From contig JAYKXP010000006.1 of NCBI GenBank assembly GCA_037176845.1, positions 868,001-932,000 on the forward strand: 64,000 nt of DNA. The letters run 5' to 3'. The stretch is from Paramarasmius palmivorus. Lineage: Eukaryota > Basidiomycota > Agaricomycetes > Agaricales > Marasmiaceae. Below the pieces are notes generated by a model. It was not told the DNA's origin. It was given only the letters and a program-made list of their open reading frames with translations, and made no database searches. Both the position numbers and the translations under genes were made by a program. Below, piece by piece: positions 1-14,479 of this stretch. The first letter of the stretch is position 1; each line of letters opens with the position of its first letter.

Positions 1-772
1 CGATAGGATCCAATGGGAACAGTCGGAAGAGGGCAAGAAGGTCACGGATACTTTGAAGGATGAAGAACATATACCGTGAGCTCGTCTCCGACCATGTCCC
101 CTGCGCGATACTGATACCTGAGATGCAGGCTGTACACTTCCATCGATCCCGCACCGCCAACATCAAAACTGCTCTATGGTGTTCCCAGACCCGAAGATGT
201 CTCCGAAGAAAGCATCGACAAACTAAAAGCAGAACTTCTTGACACCAAAAGACCTCTCTTTGAGAGGTACCGTGCAATGTTTGCTCTCCGAAATATCGGC
301 TCCCCTGCTGCTGTGGATGCGTTAGCGGCGGGTTTCGCTGATGACAGTGCATTGTTTAAGTAAGTTTCGGGATTTTATTCTCCTGTGTACTTGGCTGATC
401 TATTATCTACTAGACATGAAATTGCCTTCGTATTTGGGCAACTGCTTTCACCGCACTCTGTTCCTTCTCTTCTCAAGGTCTTGCAGGACGCAAAGGAATC
501 TGATATGGTTCGCCATGAAGCTGCCGAGGCCCTTGGTGGCATCGGTACTCCAGAGGTACTTCCTCACATTACTGAGTGGATGAACCGTGAGGATGCGCCT
601 CAGGTCGTCCGAGAGAGTTGTCAGGTCGCTGTTGATATGTGGGAGGTAAGTCATAGACACGCCGTTACGTTTGGAGACATCGATTAACTTACTCCTTCAG
701 CACGAAAACTCTGGAGATTTCCAGTATGCCAATGGACTCGAAGCTCCATCGGCCCCCATCGCCGTTGCATGA
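1..772 (+). CDS. lia1: Deoxyhypusine hydroxylase (3' part; gene enters from the left edge)
   Basis: This enzyme hydroxylates deoxyhypusine on eIF5A, the last step of hypusine formation, using a di-iron centre held by His-Glu pairs in HEAT-like repeats. The open frame begins at base 2, so the 5' half is missing. Exons read 1-75, 129-359 or so, 415-648 and about 702-772, with introns beginning GTGAGC, GTAAGT and GTAAGT. Visible features are YTSIDPAPP in the inter-domain linker, then HEIAFVFGQL and RHEAAEALGGI, the third and fourth His-Glu metal motifs. The end, CQVAVDMWEHENSGDFQY followed by a short tail, matches the family C-terminus. The first two HE motifs lie outside the window. The assignment is firm; only the left boundary is unknown. 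Confidence 0.95.
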
Positions 773-983
773 GCATTGTATTGATTCGCGTTGTATATAA
801 GTAGACCTTTCTTGTAGTATCCGTGTACTCTACTCACTTGTAAGTACATCCACTTTGACGGTAATCGCGAGCATCTTGGGATTGTTGCTTCATGTTACAT
901 GATTATACACATTTTGCGGTTTAATTTACATATCAGAGATTCGTGGGGCGCTATTAGCGTACATGTAATGTCATGAAAGATCA

Positions 984-2418
984 TCAGAGTGCTCTGGGCT
1001 TTTTCTTTGCAGCTGTCTTCTTTACAGGCTTCTTGGCAACAGGTTTCTTCACTGCAGGTTTCTTCACCGCAGGCTTCTTTGCTACGGGCTTCTTCGCTGC
1101 AGGCTTCTTAGCAGCAGGTTTCGTCGCCGTAGCTTTGGTCGCAGGCTTTTTAGCCGGTGCCTTTGCTGGGGCTTTTGCGGGTGCCTTCGCTGGAGCTTTG
1201 GTCGCAGTCTTTGCAGTCTTAATCGGGAAGAACACAATCAATACGATAGGTAGGTGACTACCGAGAGTCGACTTACAGGTGTGCATGCCTTTGCTTTAGC
1301 TGGTGCCTTCTTTCCAGTTACTTGCCTGACAACCAAGTTCATTGCTCGTCGCCAGAATGGTTCATTGTAATCTTCCGGCTCCTCAAACTCATCACGTTTG
1401 CATCGATTGATGGTCGCCTGAGTCTCATCGACAATCTGAATTCCTCCGCCCTGTTTGGGAACGGCGGCAGGTGATAGCCTAGCCGCCTGGCTATTCGACC
1501 TGAACGACAAGACTCAACATACGGTACCAGTACAGTTCATGACTGAGAACTTACTTCGAAATTATAGACGTCAACAGACGATTATAGTCAGCTGCGAAAT
1601 TCGAGAAGCCTTGTCCTGGTCCCATGATTGAGGACATCTTAGAGTTAATCGATGTTGCTACGCTCGAGGCCGTGGGTTTCAGCAGCGTGAGGTAGCTAGC
1701 GAGACCTTTCTAGGAGGAAGTCAGTCAAGGGTGTCACACTCAGGCGGAGAACATACCGCAGCCTTTTGGCTTGTACCCCCAGTACGGAAGTTTCCTGAAC
1801 CAAACATCACACCCTTCGCTAAAGTCGCTTTTAGTATCATGGGCTTCTCATGAATTGCGAACGACTTACCATTATTGACGGTGCCCTCCACGTTCACCAA
1901 ATTAGCACCGGTGTTGATGGTGTTGAAGAAATCCCTGAAATCTTGGCTGTTTGGTTGCGTGAACAGGGTACAAATTGCTGGGTTGCCCTTATTGATCTTG
2001 TCCGCGATGAATTGAAGCTCGACGATGTGATCTTGAAATAAAATCAGGAAGGGCCGTCGGCAAGCGACAACTTTGACTCACCGCACTGCGATTTGACACC
2101 CTGATTTGACTAGAGAGTATCACTTGAGATCAGAAGACTTCAAAATGAGGCTCCAGTACTTACCGAGACCTTCTTCATTGTCCCATCGGTGCCACTGGTC
2201 GGGTTAGCGAATTTGAACGTAGTCCCTGGACACTTGAGGCTCTTCAATCGGAGGCCCAACGCGTTGTTACAGATGCAAGGACCTGGTTTACCGTCCCCGC
2301 AAGTCCGTGCAGCTGCACGCTTGTGGAGATCAATCTCGAGCTCCACAGGAGCGGCAAATGAAAGAGGGAGCAGCACGGCTGCGGTAATGATAGCGATGAG
2401 GAAGCGGGAAGTGAGCAT
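984..2418 (-). CDS. Secreted protein with DHIVEL/NLV motif and histone-H1-like Lys/Ala/Pro tail
   Basis: Seven exons (2418-2164, 2109-2082, 2031-1870, 1827-1757, 1709-1555, 1499-1277, 1217-984) join in frame to 375 residues. Residues 1-22 form a signal peptide (hydrophobic ITAAVLLPLSFAA). K33-R34 is a likely Kex2 site. Cysteines lie at 40, 48, 50, 63, 94, 115, 257 and 296. CDHIVELQFI (94-103), then NLVNVEG (138-144) and NN (147-148) resemble the DH...N(L)...N spacing of His-Me-finger (HNH) nucleases; this is inference only. Residues about 287-375 are nearly all K, A, P, V and T in AKAPAK and AAKKP repeats, like a linker-histone tail, so nucleic-acid or polyanion binding is possible. The tail is spliced on through a clean GT-AG intron (1276-1218), so it does not look like a separate gene. 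Start ATG fits the signal peptide and a TATA box 104 nt upstream. Confidence 0.85.
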
Positions 2419-2521
2419 CCTGAAAGTCCCGACCGAGGGCGTACAAGAAGTGGAAAGAACGAAAAGCTGTAAAGAATATTGAAAGGGGCGCCGGGCGAAG
2501 TAACATGGTAGGTGGAGGCGT

Positions 2522-2530
2522 CCTTTTATA
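2522..2530 (-). promoter_or_regulatory. TATA box of the secreted H1-tail protein gene
   Basis: On the minus strand the sequence reads TATAAAAGG, a perfect TATA consensus, 104 nt upstream of the ATG at 2418. It suggests a regulated, strongly transcribed gene. Confidence 0.6.
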
Positions 2531-3276
2531 GATGCTCATGAGATCTAGGGTACGCGAAAGAGAGGATGAGTGGTCGAAACGCGCTACAGCCTCGTTGCCA
2601 TCAGACAACAGAGGCGGACGCCTGAAGATCATAATCAGAATCGAGTATTGAGAGATCATGAATTATCCGGTGAAATTAGCCAGGAGCGAAGCAAGCCCTG
2701 TGCCATTGTTGATGAATCATGATTCTAGTTCTGTGTAGGGGCAGATATTGGACTTGATGCAATAGTTAAGGGTGAAGAACTGTGCAAGACCCCGCCATGC
2801 CAGAAGTCATACGCTCCAAGTCGTGGTTCTTCGTTCCGAGTCAAGCTGCTGCTAAGGTCCACCATACCACATTTGTTGCGCCTGTGAATCTCCTCCTTAG
2901 CGATCAAACACGCATCAGAGATGCGGATCATTGCCATGGAGAGACTACATTTTGAAACGGGTGAATATGCTATTCAGCGAGGTGAAAGCGAAGCATACCG
3001 GGTCCAGGAGACGGAGTGAGGCTGGGTACAGATGCGAGATACAAGCCAATAGAATGGCTTTGTAGCAAAATGTCGTTTTCTCTCAGATGAAGACGAAGAT
3101 TGCGTCGAAACAAGGATGCTGTGTCGGTGTTGCTGGAGAAGGTCAAACCGCGGGAAAATGTTCCAGTTTTAGCGCTCAAGCTACTGAGAAGCGCCCGAGT
3201 AATAGTGTTGGCGAAATGAAAGATATGATTAAGGATTATACTACAAGTAATTTCAAGTTGGAGAGGCAGTAATATT
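2531..3276. other. Intergenic, no gene seen
   Basis: Only short ORFs without family resemblance or splice support. It contains the upstream region of the secreted-protein gene and the 3' flank of the 7-TM gene, both on the minus strand. Confidence 0.6.
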
Positions 3277-5264
3277 TCACATGGTAGTAGCCTCGCCACT
3301 TCTGTAAGATTCAAATGGAACCCGATCATCACGTTCTTGTTTGATTTCTAGAGCGGTCTTGGGGACCCCTTCCAAGCGACCCGTGTCGAAGCTCTTTTCT
3401 TCGTCCGGCATAGAATACATGCGGTTCCCTGTCTGAGGTCTCGACGGTGTCATTTCCATGTCACGTAATTCATGGGATTCGACGTGCACAAACACTTGGG
3501 ACCGAGTGTCTGAAGGAATTTCGTGCTAATAAACCCGGTTCGGTAGATCAGCTGAGGCATCACCACACAGGAGAAGACGCGACACACCATCTTGAACGAG
3601 CCTTTTTGGCTGTGCACATTGGTTGATGTTGAGAGATTGGTGCTAGGATTGGTGCCACTCATTCCAGACTGGCTTCTGCGGCGAGGGTTGAAACTCCAAA
3701 CTCCACGAGAATTCAAACTGCTCATGAGCGAGTTCGTATATAATTTGGATAGCGGAAAGTTGAATATCAAGTGTCTAGACAGTCGATGGTCAGATTCAGG
3801 CAACAAGGGCTCTTTTCAAAAGCTATCACGAACGTGCCAGTTGGCTTTGGGATGCGATGAGTTGTCAGGCAGGACGATTTGTGGTTTCAATACTCACATC
3901 GGTCAAAAAGAGTATGAGGTCAACGATAGCACAGATTGACGTTACAAGCCCGGTTTGAACGGTCACTGCAGGATTAGCCTCAGTGGATTCCAAGTGTAAA
4001 GCGTGAGTCACATACGTCGAATGACACGATCCACCAGATCATCTGAGGATTGAATTCCAGTCTTGTGTTTTCGCTACTCTCCATCAGTCAATATACTCTG
4101 TGCTTCTATCGGAAAATAAACGCACTCTGGTTGGCCGATCAATTGGTCGGCATAATGCGAAAACAGACGGCTAAGTAGATGACTTACAGGTGCAAGACCA
4201 GAATGGTGGTGATCAAGATGTCCCCGCAACATGCTTACATCGATTCTTTATTATCCACCGCAGCGGCTGAAAGCAAAACACACACCTCCAACCAACCACA
4301 TGATGACTACCCACTACCAATGCTTCGTGTGAGTATTCGAGTCTATACCACAACAGGTGGGTGGATACCTCGAAGTCCCTGAAATTCACGAACTGAGGAG
4401 TCCGACCAACTTCGAAAGCGGTGACCACGCCGCCGGCTGTTGTCATTCCTGTAAGTCTCTAACATACATTGAGCTAATGAAGTTGACGACATACCAAGAC
4501 CAGTCATCGAACACGAAACCACTAAGGCTACGAGCCAAAGGTTGCCAGTCAGGACCTTTATTCGCCATGCGAAAAATCCTTGCACAAGTATAGCAATGAT
4601 AGCCTGTGTGACAGGAAACTTTGTAAACTTTGATATCACCAATTAGGGAAAGATTACCGTCATAGCAGGATCTGAACTCAATATGGTCAGCTCAGCACTA
4701 TGAGGATAAGACTTTCTATACCTGTTGCGAAAACTGGTGGAATGTAAGGCTGAGCTGGTTTGACAGACTTCAGAATTGCTCACCCCAATTCGCATTGCCT
4801 AAGTACTCCACATCCGCTTGAATAATATTTTGTGAGTTCCCCATACGTAGTTTGGGTCGATCGATGTAGCTCACCAAAGTGAATTATGAGGGAATTGTAA
4901 AGATAGACGGCGTCAAACACTGTATTGACCGTATCGCAGAGAAAGAGAAGAACGACCTGTTGCCTGGTCAGCGAAAGGAAAGCCACTGGCATATAAAAAT
5001 ATACGAATAGCTTGATCCAAAGTCGGTCCCTTCAGATAAGATATGTTTGTAAGTAGTAACCTTTGCCCGAATCATCATCGACTCACTTCTTGTAGTTGTT
5101 GAAGTAGATGTACAGCTGTGTTATCATGATGCCATATAAGAGTACGTTGGCGAAGAAACCGATAAACATTGGTCCGTGCCTATTGGGTGAGGAAACATAG
5201 CATCAATCCCCTAAGGCGTCCAAGCCGAAAGAAACACTCACGCGACTTCTGCAGGTCTTTTCAT
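3277..5264 (-). CDS. Seven-transmembrane DUF6534-family protein
   Basis: This is a basidiomycete-specific integral membrane family with receptor-like topology and no established function. The frame opens MKRPAEVA|HGPMFIGFFANVLLYGIM (exon 1 5264-5242, then intron), followed by the family signature KDRLWIKLF, CDTVNTVFDAVYLYN, VFATDPAMT, AIIAILVQGFFAWRIKVLTGN and FEVGRTPQFVNF. A further helix reads TVQTGLVTSICAIVDLILF, and the conserved LIFNFPLSKLYTNSLMSSLNSR comes next. The cytoplasmic tail is Ser/Arg-rich and ends in an acidic/basic segment. About eight short introns interrupt it. The 3' end is uncertain: a splice near 3500 gives a stop at 3277, and read-through gives one at 3450. A relative of the DUF6533 branch lies at 22953-24654. 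Confidence 0.85.
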
Positions 5265-5334
5265 GCTGGCTGAGCGACGCGCCTACGGAACTGAGAAGTA
5301 AGGGAAGACTGGTCAACGTGAACCCGTGAGGCCA

Positions 5335-5342
5335 TATATATA
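5335..5342 (-). promoter_or_regulatory. TATA-like element of the DUF6534 gene
   Basis: The palindromic TATATATA lies about 70 nt upstream of the ATG at 5264 and reads the same on both strands. The position fits a core promoter for the minus-strand gene. Confidence 0.45.
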
Positions 5343-6229
5343 CGAAGAACACTATACGGCAGGGATCTTCTCCAAAAACGCCATTATTGGACCGTCCAAA
5401 AAGCGCAGATGATGCTCAGGAGTCAAATGGGTCTTTCGTCACTCTATTGAGCAACAATGTCATAAGCTTCTTTGTCAATTTGCACCGAAGCACTCGGACA
5501 TTATTCCGACATCCACGCCGAAAAGGTTTGAGGAAGGTAAGGGCTCCAAGTCCATTGAACCGATAAATGCCTCTGTCGACTGGAATCGAGAAAGATATGC
5601 TCTTTAGGACTTGGTATCTGCAAGGTTTAATAAGACTGTGTAACATGTCACTTCCTTGTCCAGCTGTCGATGGGAAGAACCGAAAATGCCCTTCTCTGTT
5701 GATAAGGCCGGACAAGATCTGTGATAGAAGAATTACAAACACATAGAAATGTTTGAGGGATTATTGATACTCTGTACTCAGTAGGAAGTCTTTGTGATTA
5801 ATGTGGAATTCAGCATAGAACGGACAGAAGAATATTAGACGTTACCATATGGTTGGCCCCAAGGTACTACTGTCAATGCAAGTAATGTTCAGAAAGCTCG
5901 TCCAACCCGTGGATCTGAACGAATACAGACTCCCATATCAGGATTGTGCTATTCCACCGATAGCCTCGAGGAACAGAAATGTATTCCTTTGGAGTGTTTC
6001 TCTTCGGTCAGAAGCGAACCTTCTATTTCAAAATTCTGAGCGACATAGCGTTACTTGTAAAGTACTAGCGTCACTTACGAGTTCGGCAGCGCAATCGCAG
6101 GCTTTGAGGATGATCAGAGCACATGAATTCCAAGAGAGCTATATTTGATTCAGATGATGGCGGAAAAAAAGAGAAATTGTGTCTGCAAGCAGGCGCCCGT
6201 CACTTGCACCATCACGCCCTCCGGCCAGG
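5343..6229. other. Intergenic between divergent genes
   Basis: Separates the minus-strand DUF6534 gene from the plus-strand G-patch gene. A 108-codon minus-strand ORF (5416-5742) has no recognisable family or splice context and I do not call it. Probably two promoter regions. Confidence 0.5.
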
Positions 6230-7312
6230 ATGCCTCTGGATGGCCATTCGTACCTCGTATCCCAAGGATGGTCTGGAAAAGGCACTGGCCTTAGACAGGG
6301 AGCTATCGCAAAGCCTATAGCAATCACCCAAAAGAAAACTCTAGCTGGCTTGGGCAAGGACCGAGATGAAGCATTCCCGTTCTGGGATCAGTGCGTTTCC
6401 AATTTTCTGTTCGTTTATCAAACCGAATCTAAATGACAAGTAGTTTATTCTCTGCAGCCTCCAAGACCATCCAAGTCAAGATATCCAGCAATGACTCTGA
6501 CGTTTCTGACTCTGTAAGTGTCTATTTTCCTGTCGATGGTTGGGCTCCATCTGACTCCGTTATAGGATACCCCAGCTGAAAATTCGGCACCTACTCTCAA
6601 GCGCACAACGACAGGAATTCTCTGTAATCGACGTCCAGTTGACGTGACACCTGCAACGACTTCTGGGACATCTACACCGGACATCGTTCTCCCTGATGCC
6701 CCGAAATTCTCTTTAGTCGCCCTAGCCAAACGAGAAGCTGCCAAACAAAACCTCTATTCTAGATTTTATCGTGGACCCATTATTGGACCAGATGATGAAC
6801 CTCCGAGAGAACAGAACCCACCTACAACACAACAGCCTAACGCACAATCTGTTAACATTTCTGACTCACCTGCCACGGAAGGGACTCCAAAAAAGAAAAA
6901 GAAGCGAAAGGCGGAGGAGTTGGAAAAGGAAGAGCGACGAGAGAGGAAACGAATGAAGAAGGAGGCAAAAGAGGCAAAAGAAAGGGAGAGGGAGAGGAAG
7001 AAACAGAAAAAGTTGAAGAAAGCCGAGAAAGCAGCACAGAAGTTGTTGGCTGAAGAGGAGATCGCTAATGGTACGACTGATGACGAGTCTGAAAGGCGAA
7101 GACGGAAGCGTGAGGCAAAGTTGAAGCGGCAAGCCAACGGGGTAGAAGAGGAAGAGGCAGAGACATCAAGCGAAAAGTCGGGCAAAATATCTGCGCCGAG
7201 CGACGATAGGAAATCGTCCAAGAAACGGAAGAAAAAAACGGAGGCCATAGAACTAGAGACAAGCGAGGTGCCTACTATCCCTAAGGCCAAAAAGAAGCGG
7301 AAAGACGATTAG
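6230..7312 (+). CDS. tma23: G-patch protein of the TMA23 type (nucleolar, ribosome biogenesis)
   Basis: The N-terminus, HSYLVSQGWSGKGTGLRQG with AKPIAITQKKTLAGLGKD, is a G-patch very close in layout to yeast Tma23, a nucleolar protein linked to small-subunit rRNA maturation. Exons 6230-6390, 6441-6513 and 6566-7312 give 326 residues. The first intron ends at GACAAG, which restores the family reading FWDHSLFSAASKTIQVKI; the later CAG acceptor does not keep frame. A short segment, ATTSGTSTPDIVLPD, precedes a long Lys/Glu/Arg-rich coiled stretch (about residues 165-326) containing several KKKKKRK-type nuclear or nucleolar signals, a common feature of such proteins. An upstream in-frame ATG at 6179 exists, but homologues begin just before the G-patch. 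Confidence 0.9.
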
Positions 7313-7499
7313 ACTACGGTAACTGAGTAGGGTACACTTTACTTTCCCCAGACACACGACCTCCCATATGATAGAATGAAGCGTGACGTTGGGTGAACAT
7401 AGTGGATATTATATTACATTCGTTCCAAACTCTAATACACATGTCTGCGGAGAGGTATGAACTCCCTCAGGGAAACGATCAGAGTAGGATCAATACTAT

Positions 7500-9220
7500 T
7501 CAAGCCCTAGCACTTCTCCAGGCACTCTGCATCGCAATACGCTTAGCCTAATACTGACATCAGTCACCCGATAACTCATGTATGAAGGAGAAGGCTTACC
7601 TGCTCAAGTGAGATGGAGCCCTCCCGGAGCTCAATCTTCTGTCGGCTATCCTCCTCATCATCATCTTCATCGTCATCGAACGAGGCTCTTGAAGGTCCGG
7701 TCCGCATGCCACCGAAAGCTGCTTTGCCCCCTGCCAGCGAGAACGGCGATGATGCTACAGCGGTACCAAACACACTGGCATTCTTTGGGGCACCAAAAGC
7801 GGCGAAGTCGGAGACTATTTTTCGTTGTGGTGAAGTAGATGGTGAGGGAGTTGACACAGCCTTGGCAGGTGGCGAGCGTGGGGGAGTGGCGGGAGAATAG
7901 GATGATGAATATGAATAGCTGCCTCGCGCCAACGCTGCCCGGGCTTGTAGGTATTTGTCTGTGAAACGGGTTCCTATGACCTATGCAGCAATTCAGTTTT
8001 ATATCGCACACGGGCATAAGAACCGACTGACCCTCTTCAGATGTGGTCTAGCTTCTGCCAAGGAAGGTGCTTCCATGAAAACCGCCACGTTATGTCGTGA
8101 TTCGTCGGAATCTTTGTAAATACTCTCGATCACCACCTTCTTCGTGCTTTCATTGCGTAGTAAGAGCTTCTCGTGAAGTTCCCGGGCAACATCATCCACA
8201 CTCTCATTATTTCCGAGAATGCGCTGGGCGACTGCTGCACCAACTTCGCGGACCAATCTCTCCATATCCAGGTTCTCAAGCACGCTTGCGACAATGGCAT
8301 GTGCAAGGAGATCGGCAGTGGTGAGGGGTAGCATAAGGCCGGACGTGATGTTCGTTATTGCCTTGTAGAAATCATTGGCGTACTGGAGGGGTCAGTAAGC
8401 ATTGAGGAGCTGACTCGTGCGATGAAACAGCGTACTTGGTATCCACTCAGAGCCGGTTCGCACGCGACGAAGAACTGTGATCAATGTCAGTAACAAAGCC
8501 TCGTGTAGAAGGGGGGTAGCCCAATTACCAAAGTGATACCGCGACTAGCCATGGCACGCGCTATGTGAATGGGGTCGCAGCCGTCCGGAGATCCGTCATC
8601 GAACCCTGCCATATCAGTCGGTGAACCCCAAGTAATGACCAAGCAAGAAGAGAATTTGAACGCACCATCCCCGTATTCTCCAATCCCATGTGGCGGTGCA
8701 TCTGCGATGAGCACAACCATCTTTGTTGCATACTCTCGCCATTCCATATTCAACGCCTCTGATAGCGCTGCTGTGACCGCTTCCGGACCATCTCCTCCCC
8801 CAGATGCATAAAGAGTAGAAAGATCTTTCTGTACCTTGCTAATGTCGGAAGAGAAACCGAAGTTCTTGACAATGTATGTGTGATCCTGAGGGGGATGGTC
8901 TCGGAATGCAACGAGGCCTACTCGGAGGTCTTCTGTCATTTGCAACTTGCCAGACTCAAAAATGTGCGCGCATATTTGCTCGATGTTTCTTGTCGCTGAA
9001 GATATGTAGCTGCCTTGACTGCCCGTACAGTCTTGGACGAAGACTAGGTCCCTGTGACGAGGATGAACTTGGCAACATCAATGAAGATTTGCAAGATAAC
9101 TCACAGCATTTTCCTTCCTGGATCCCCATCCATTTGCACTCCGTTACGTTGCGGTATTTGCTGAGGAACAGTTTGGGGTGCTGGGCCAGAGCCAGACTCA
9201 AAATCCATGTCTTCATCCAT
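7500..9220 (-). CDS. von Willebrand factor A domain protein
   Basis: The protein starts MDEDMDFESG with a short Gln/Pro-rich leader, then a vWA domain. This has DLVFVQDCTGSQGSY (a MIDAS-like DxTxS metal site near residue 46), an LRVGLVAFRDHPPQD strand, a GGGDGPEAVTAAL segment and KMVVLIADAPPHG. A helical middle region follows (DLLAHAIVASVLENLDMERLV and neighbours). The C-terminal half is Ser/Pro-rich, with an acidic run of D and E near the end. The last exon, after an intron at 7599-7548, gives a KRIAMQSAWRSARA end and stop at 7500; without it the frame stops at 7576. Such proteins are intracellular in fungi and their partners are unknown. The nearest known relatives in layout are the vWA parts of alpha-kinase-like proteins, but no kinase domain is seen. 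Confidence 0.85.
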
Positions 9221-9544
9221 GATATAGGGTGGAAGTCTCAAAGGAAGATTAGTTGAAGATGAAAGTACAGCGTTGAGCTTGAATTAATATGACGGAGGGT
9301 GGTAGGATCAGACTGGTGCGTAAATGTTTGGATATGATGATCGATGAACAGAAAAAACACGCAGCTGCAGCCTTTTTTACAGAGAGCAGCTTGCAGAACA
9401 CGAGTGAACAACGTTACTCATTTGCCGGATCCTGCACAATTCAAAAATCTTCACATGATCTGACCTCATCGTCTATGACTCATAGAACGTCTCTCTTGTA
9501 CAGCAATCCGAGTATTATAGGAAACTAGTGGTAGAATAGTGTGT
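9221..9544. other. Short intergenic gap
   Basis: Upstream of the vWA gene and downstream of Gem1, both on the minus strand. Nothing recognisable. Confidence 0.5.
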
Positions 9545-12239
<2,695 letters not shown>

Positions 12240-12476
12240 ATCCCAGTAAATACGATGAAAAGGAAAGGAGAGGGAGGAAAAGAGGGTATAGTGCCGACCT
12301 GGATATTGAAGAGCGAATTTGCGGGACGAAGCGCAAGCAACGATGCCGAAGCGTTTCCCGGTATGGCAATACTTTCCCACTGCAAGCCATTTTTTCCATT
12401 TGGGAATTTGCTCACTAACTTGTCTCCACACTTCATCTTCGTATACGTTTCTCTTACTGGTTCCTCTTCTGCTCTC

Positions 12477-14008
12477 ATGACTGTTCTCGACTTACCCGGA
12501 GATATCCTTGTCCTCATACTTCATCACTTGTCTTTCAAAGAATTATCTGCTCTCTGTCTAACATGCAAGACGTTCAACTCATTGGTACGAGACTCCTTAT
12601 TTTTGATCATGTCCTTAATAATGTAAAGTATACAGGTAAATAATATTGGCTGGACGAATTATCGTCGCTCCAATCCTCGTCCGTCCCACAGTCTATGCAA
12701 GTCCCGCCAATTATGGGCACCCCGGCTGCATGTCCGCTACGACACTTTGACGGCCTCTTCCTGGCAGGCACGTCGGTTTGTTGCTCGCCCCCTCTCGGCT
12801 CCTTGGCCAGTAAAACTGCAGCCTGCAATGACTATCAGCAACTCAAGGCTAGTCATCGCAGCCGGGACCGACGTCTACTCGTACAAGTTTGGCATTTCCA
12901 CCCGAGGCGATACACCGTCTGTCAAACTCGAAGGCCGTTGTAGTCTGGGTGATAGTCGCAATAGCAAACGCGACATTACCTCTGTAGTGTTCGTCGATGA
13001 CGGTGGACTTGACCGAACCGTCATCTGCGGTTTCCGGGATGGGACAATATCTAAAATTGTTCTCTCCGCGAAACCAAATACGGAAGCACTCGTTCCAAAG
13101 ATCTTCCAGTTCTCACAAGAGGACGACATTGTTGAGAGTCTTTCATCAGATCGTTCCTTTTTACTTTCCCTGTCAGCTTCGGGCCAAGTTAAATTGACAG
13201 ATATATCGACTTTCCATACGACATCTTCTCTGGACCTCGGCAAGAGAAGTTGGACCTCACACTTGTGTCTGGAGGCATCAACCCCTTATATTGCCTTGGG
13301 GACATCATCGACAACTCCCCTTTCCGTGCACACCGTCCGCGAAGACGAGATGTCTACTTCGCCTACCGCTGTTTTAGGGAGAACGCGAAAAGACCACCCG
13401 ATGTCCGCAGTATACGGGTTGTCTCGCGCTCCGCTATCAGCACCCTGGGGATCATCCCCTCAGATTATAGTTTCAGGCTGGTTTGACGGGCGTGTTCGTT
13501 GTTATGACCTGCGGTCGCCTTTACGAGAAGCTGGTCCAACTTGTTCAGAGGTCCCTACCGCATTACGCCCTGTCTTAAGCCTATCCGACCCCTGGTCAGA
13601 CGATCCTATTTATTCTGTTTCGTGTGGCGGGGGTACCTCAAGCCACATCGCCGCAGGGTCGGCTCGTCACAGCGTGGTCTCTTTCTGGGACGTTCGCTAT
13701 GCCACGCAATCTGGATGGAGTGTGTACGCTCCTGGAAATGATCGTTCCCCCGTTTACACCGTCATTTTGGAAAGCTCCCGTCTTTTCGGAGCGACAGAAA
13801 GTCGACCTTTCGTTTATGATTTCGTGAGTTTCTGTTTATTTCAATTTTACTCGGATTTTTCTTGGTTTTCTGATTCAATGGATAGGGTCCTGGGGTCACT
13901 GTAGATACGTACCCAAGAATTTCTACTGAAGGCCTTCGACAGAGGAAATCCAACCCGGCTAGCTTCTACGTAACCAAGTATAGCCATTTACCCTCAAACG
14001 ATCATTAG
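12477..14008 (+). CDS. F-box / WD-repeat-like protein
   Basis: Exons 12477-12584, 12636-13823 and 13886-14008 give 472 residues. The N-terminus, LDLPGDILVLILHHLSFKEL, is an F-box, followed by WTNYRRSNP and RQLWAPRLHVRYD, a linker usual in fungal F-box/WD proteins. The rest reads as beta-propeller blades with WD-like ends: GWFDGRVRCYDLRSP, HIAAGSARHSVVSFWDVRYA and VICGFRDGTISKIVL. It is likely a substrate-recognition subunit of an SCF ubiquitin ligase, binding Skp1 through the F-box; the substrate cannot be told. It converges on the RasGEF gene. Confidence 0.85.
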
Positions 14009-14479
14009 GTGGCAAGTCTGAGTGATTTGCATTCGAGTTTGCCATCAATTGGACCACATCCCATACAGTACACCATTATCACAGATTCACAATACTTGCC
14101 ACCCACGCCACGCGGACTCCTCCATCAGATCGCGCTTAGAGGCTGAAATCGACGGGAATATATAATGTAACGTTAGACGTAGCATCACCTTTCTACAAAA
14201 CATTTGACTTCCAACGACGAGTCCCTAATAACTATTACAAAGCTAGATAAAGACAATACAGCGAATGAAGATAAGTATATGATAAATGTAAAACGACAAT
14301 GCAATGAGTAACAAATATAAATGAGAAAGTGATATGGAGACAGATGCCAACAGAACGCGAACGAGTATAGTCCACAAAGCGATAAAGGAAGCAGGAAAAT
14401 GGGATCGAGTAGTACTAGATGCGTAGGAAATGAACAGCTAGCCCAAAGGATTAACGAAGTGGATGTGAGTATACTAGCA
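14009..14479. other. Gap between convergent genes
   Basis: Holds the 3' ends of the F-box/WD gene (plus) and the RasGEF gene (minus). It is AT-rich with no coding signal. Terminator or poly(A) elements are expected here but not distinct enough to call. Confidence 0.5.

Noticed and set aside
973..1257. Plus-strand ORF rich in GFFAAGF repeats
   Set aside because: It is the antisense of the Lys/Ala/Pro tail exon of the secreted gene; repeat composition keeps all frames open.
6766..7290. Minus-strand 174-codon Ser/Phe-rich ORF
   Set aside because: Antisense of the Lys/Glu-rich end of the G-patch gene; purine-rich coding DNA gives Ser/Phe/Leu on the other strand.
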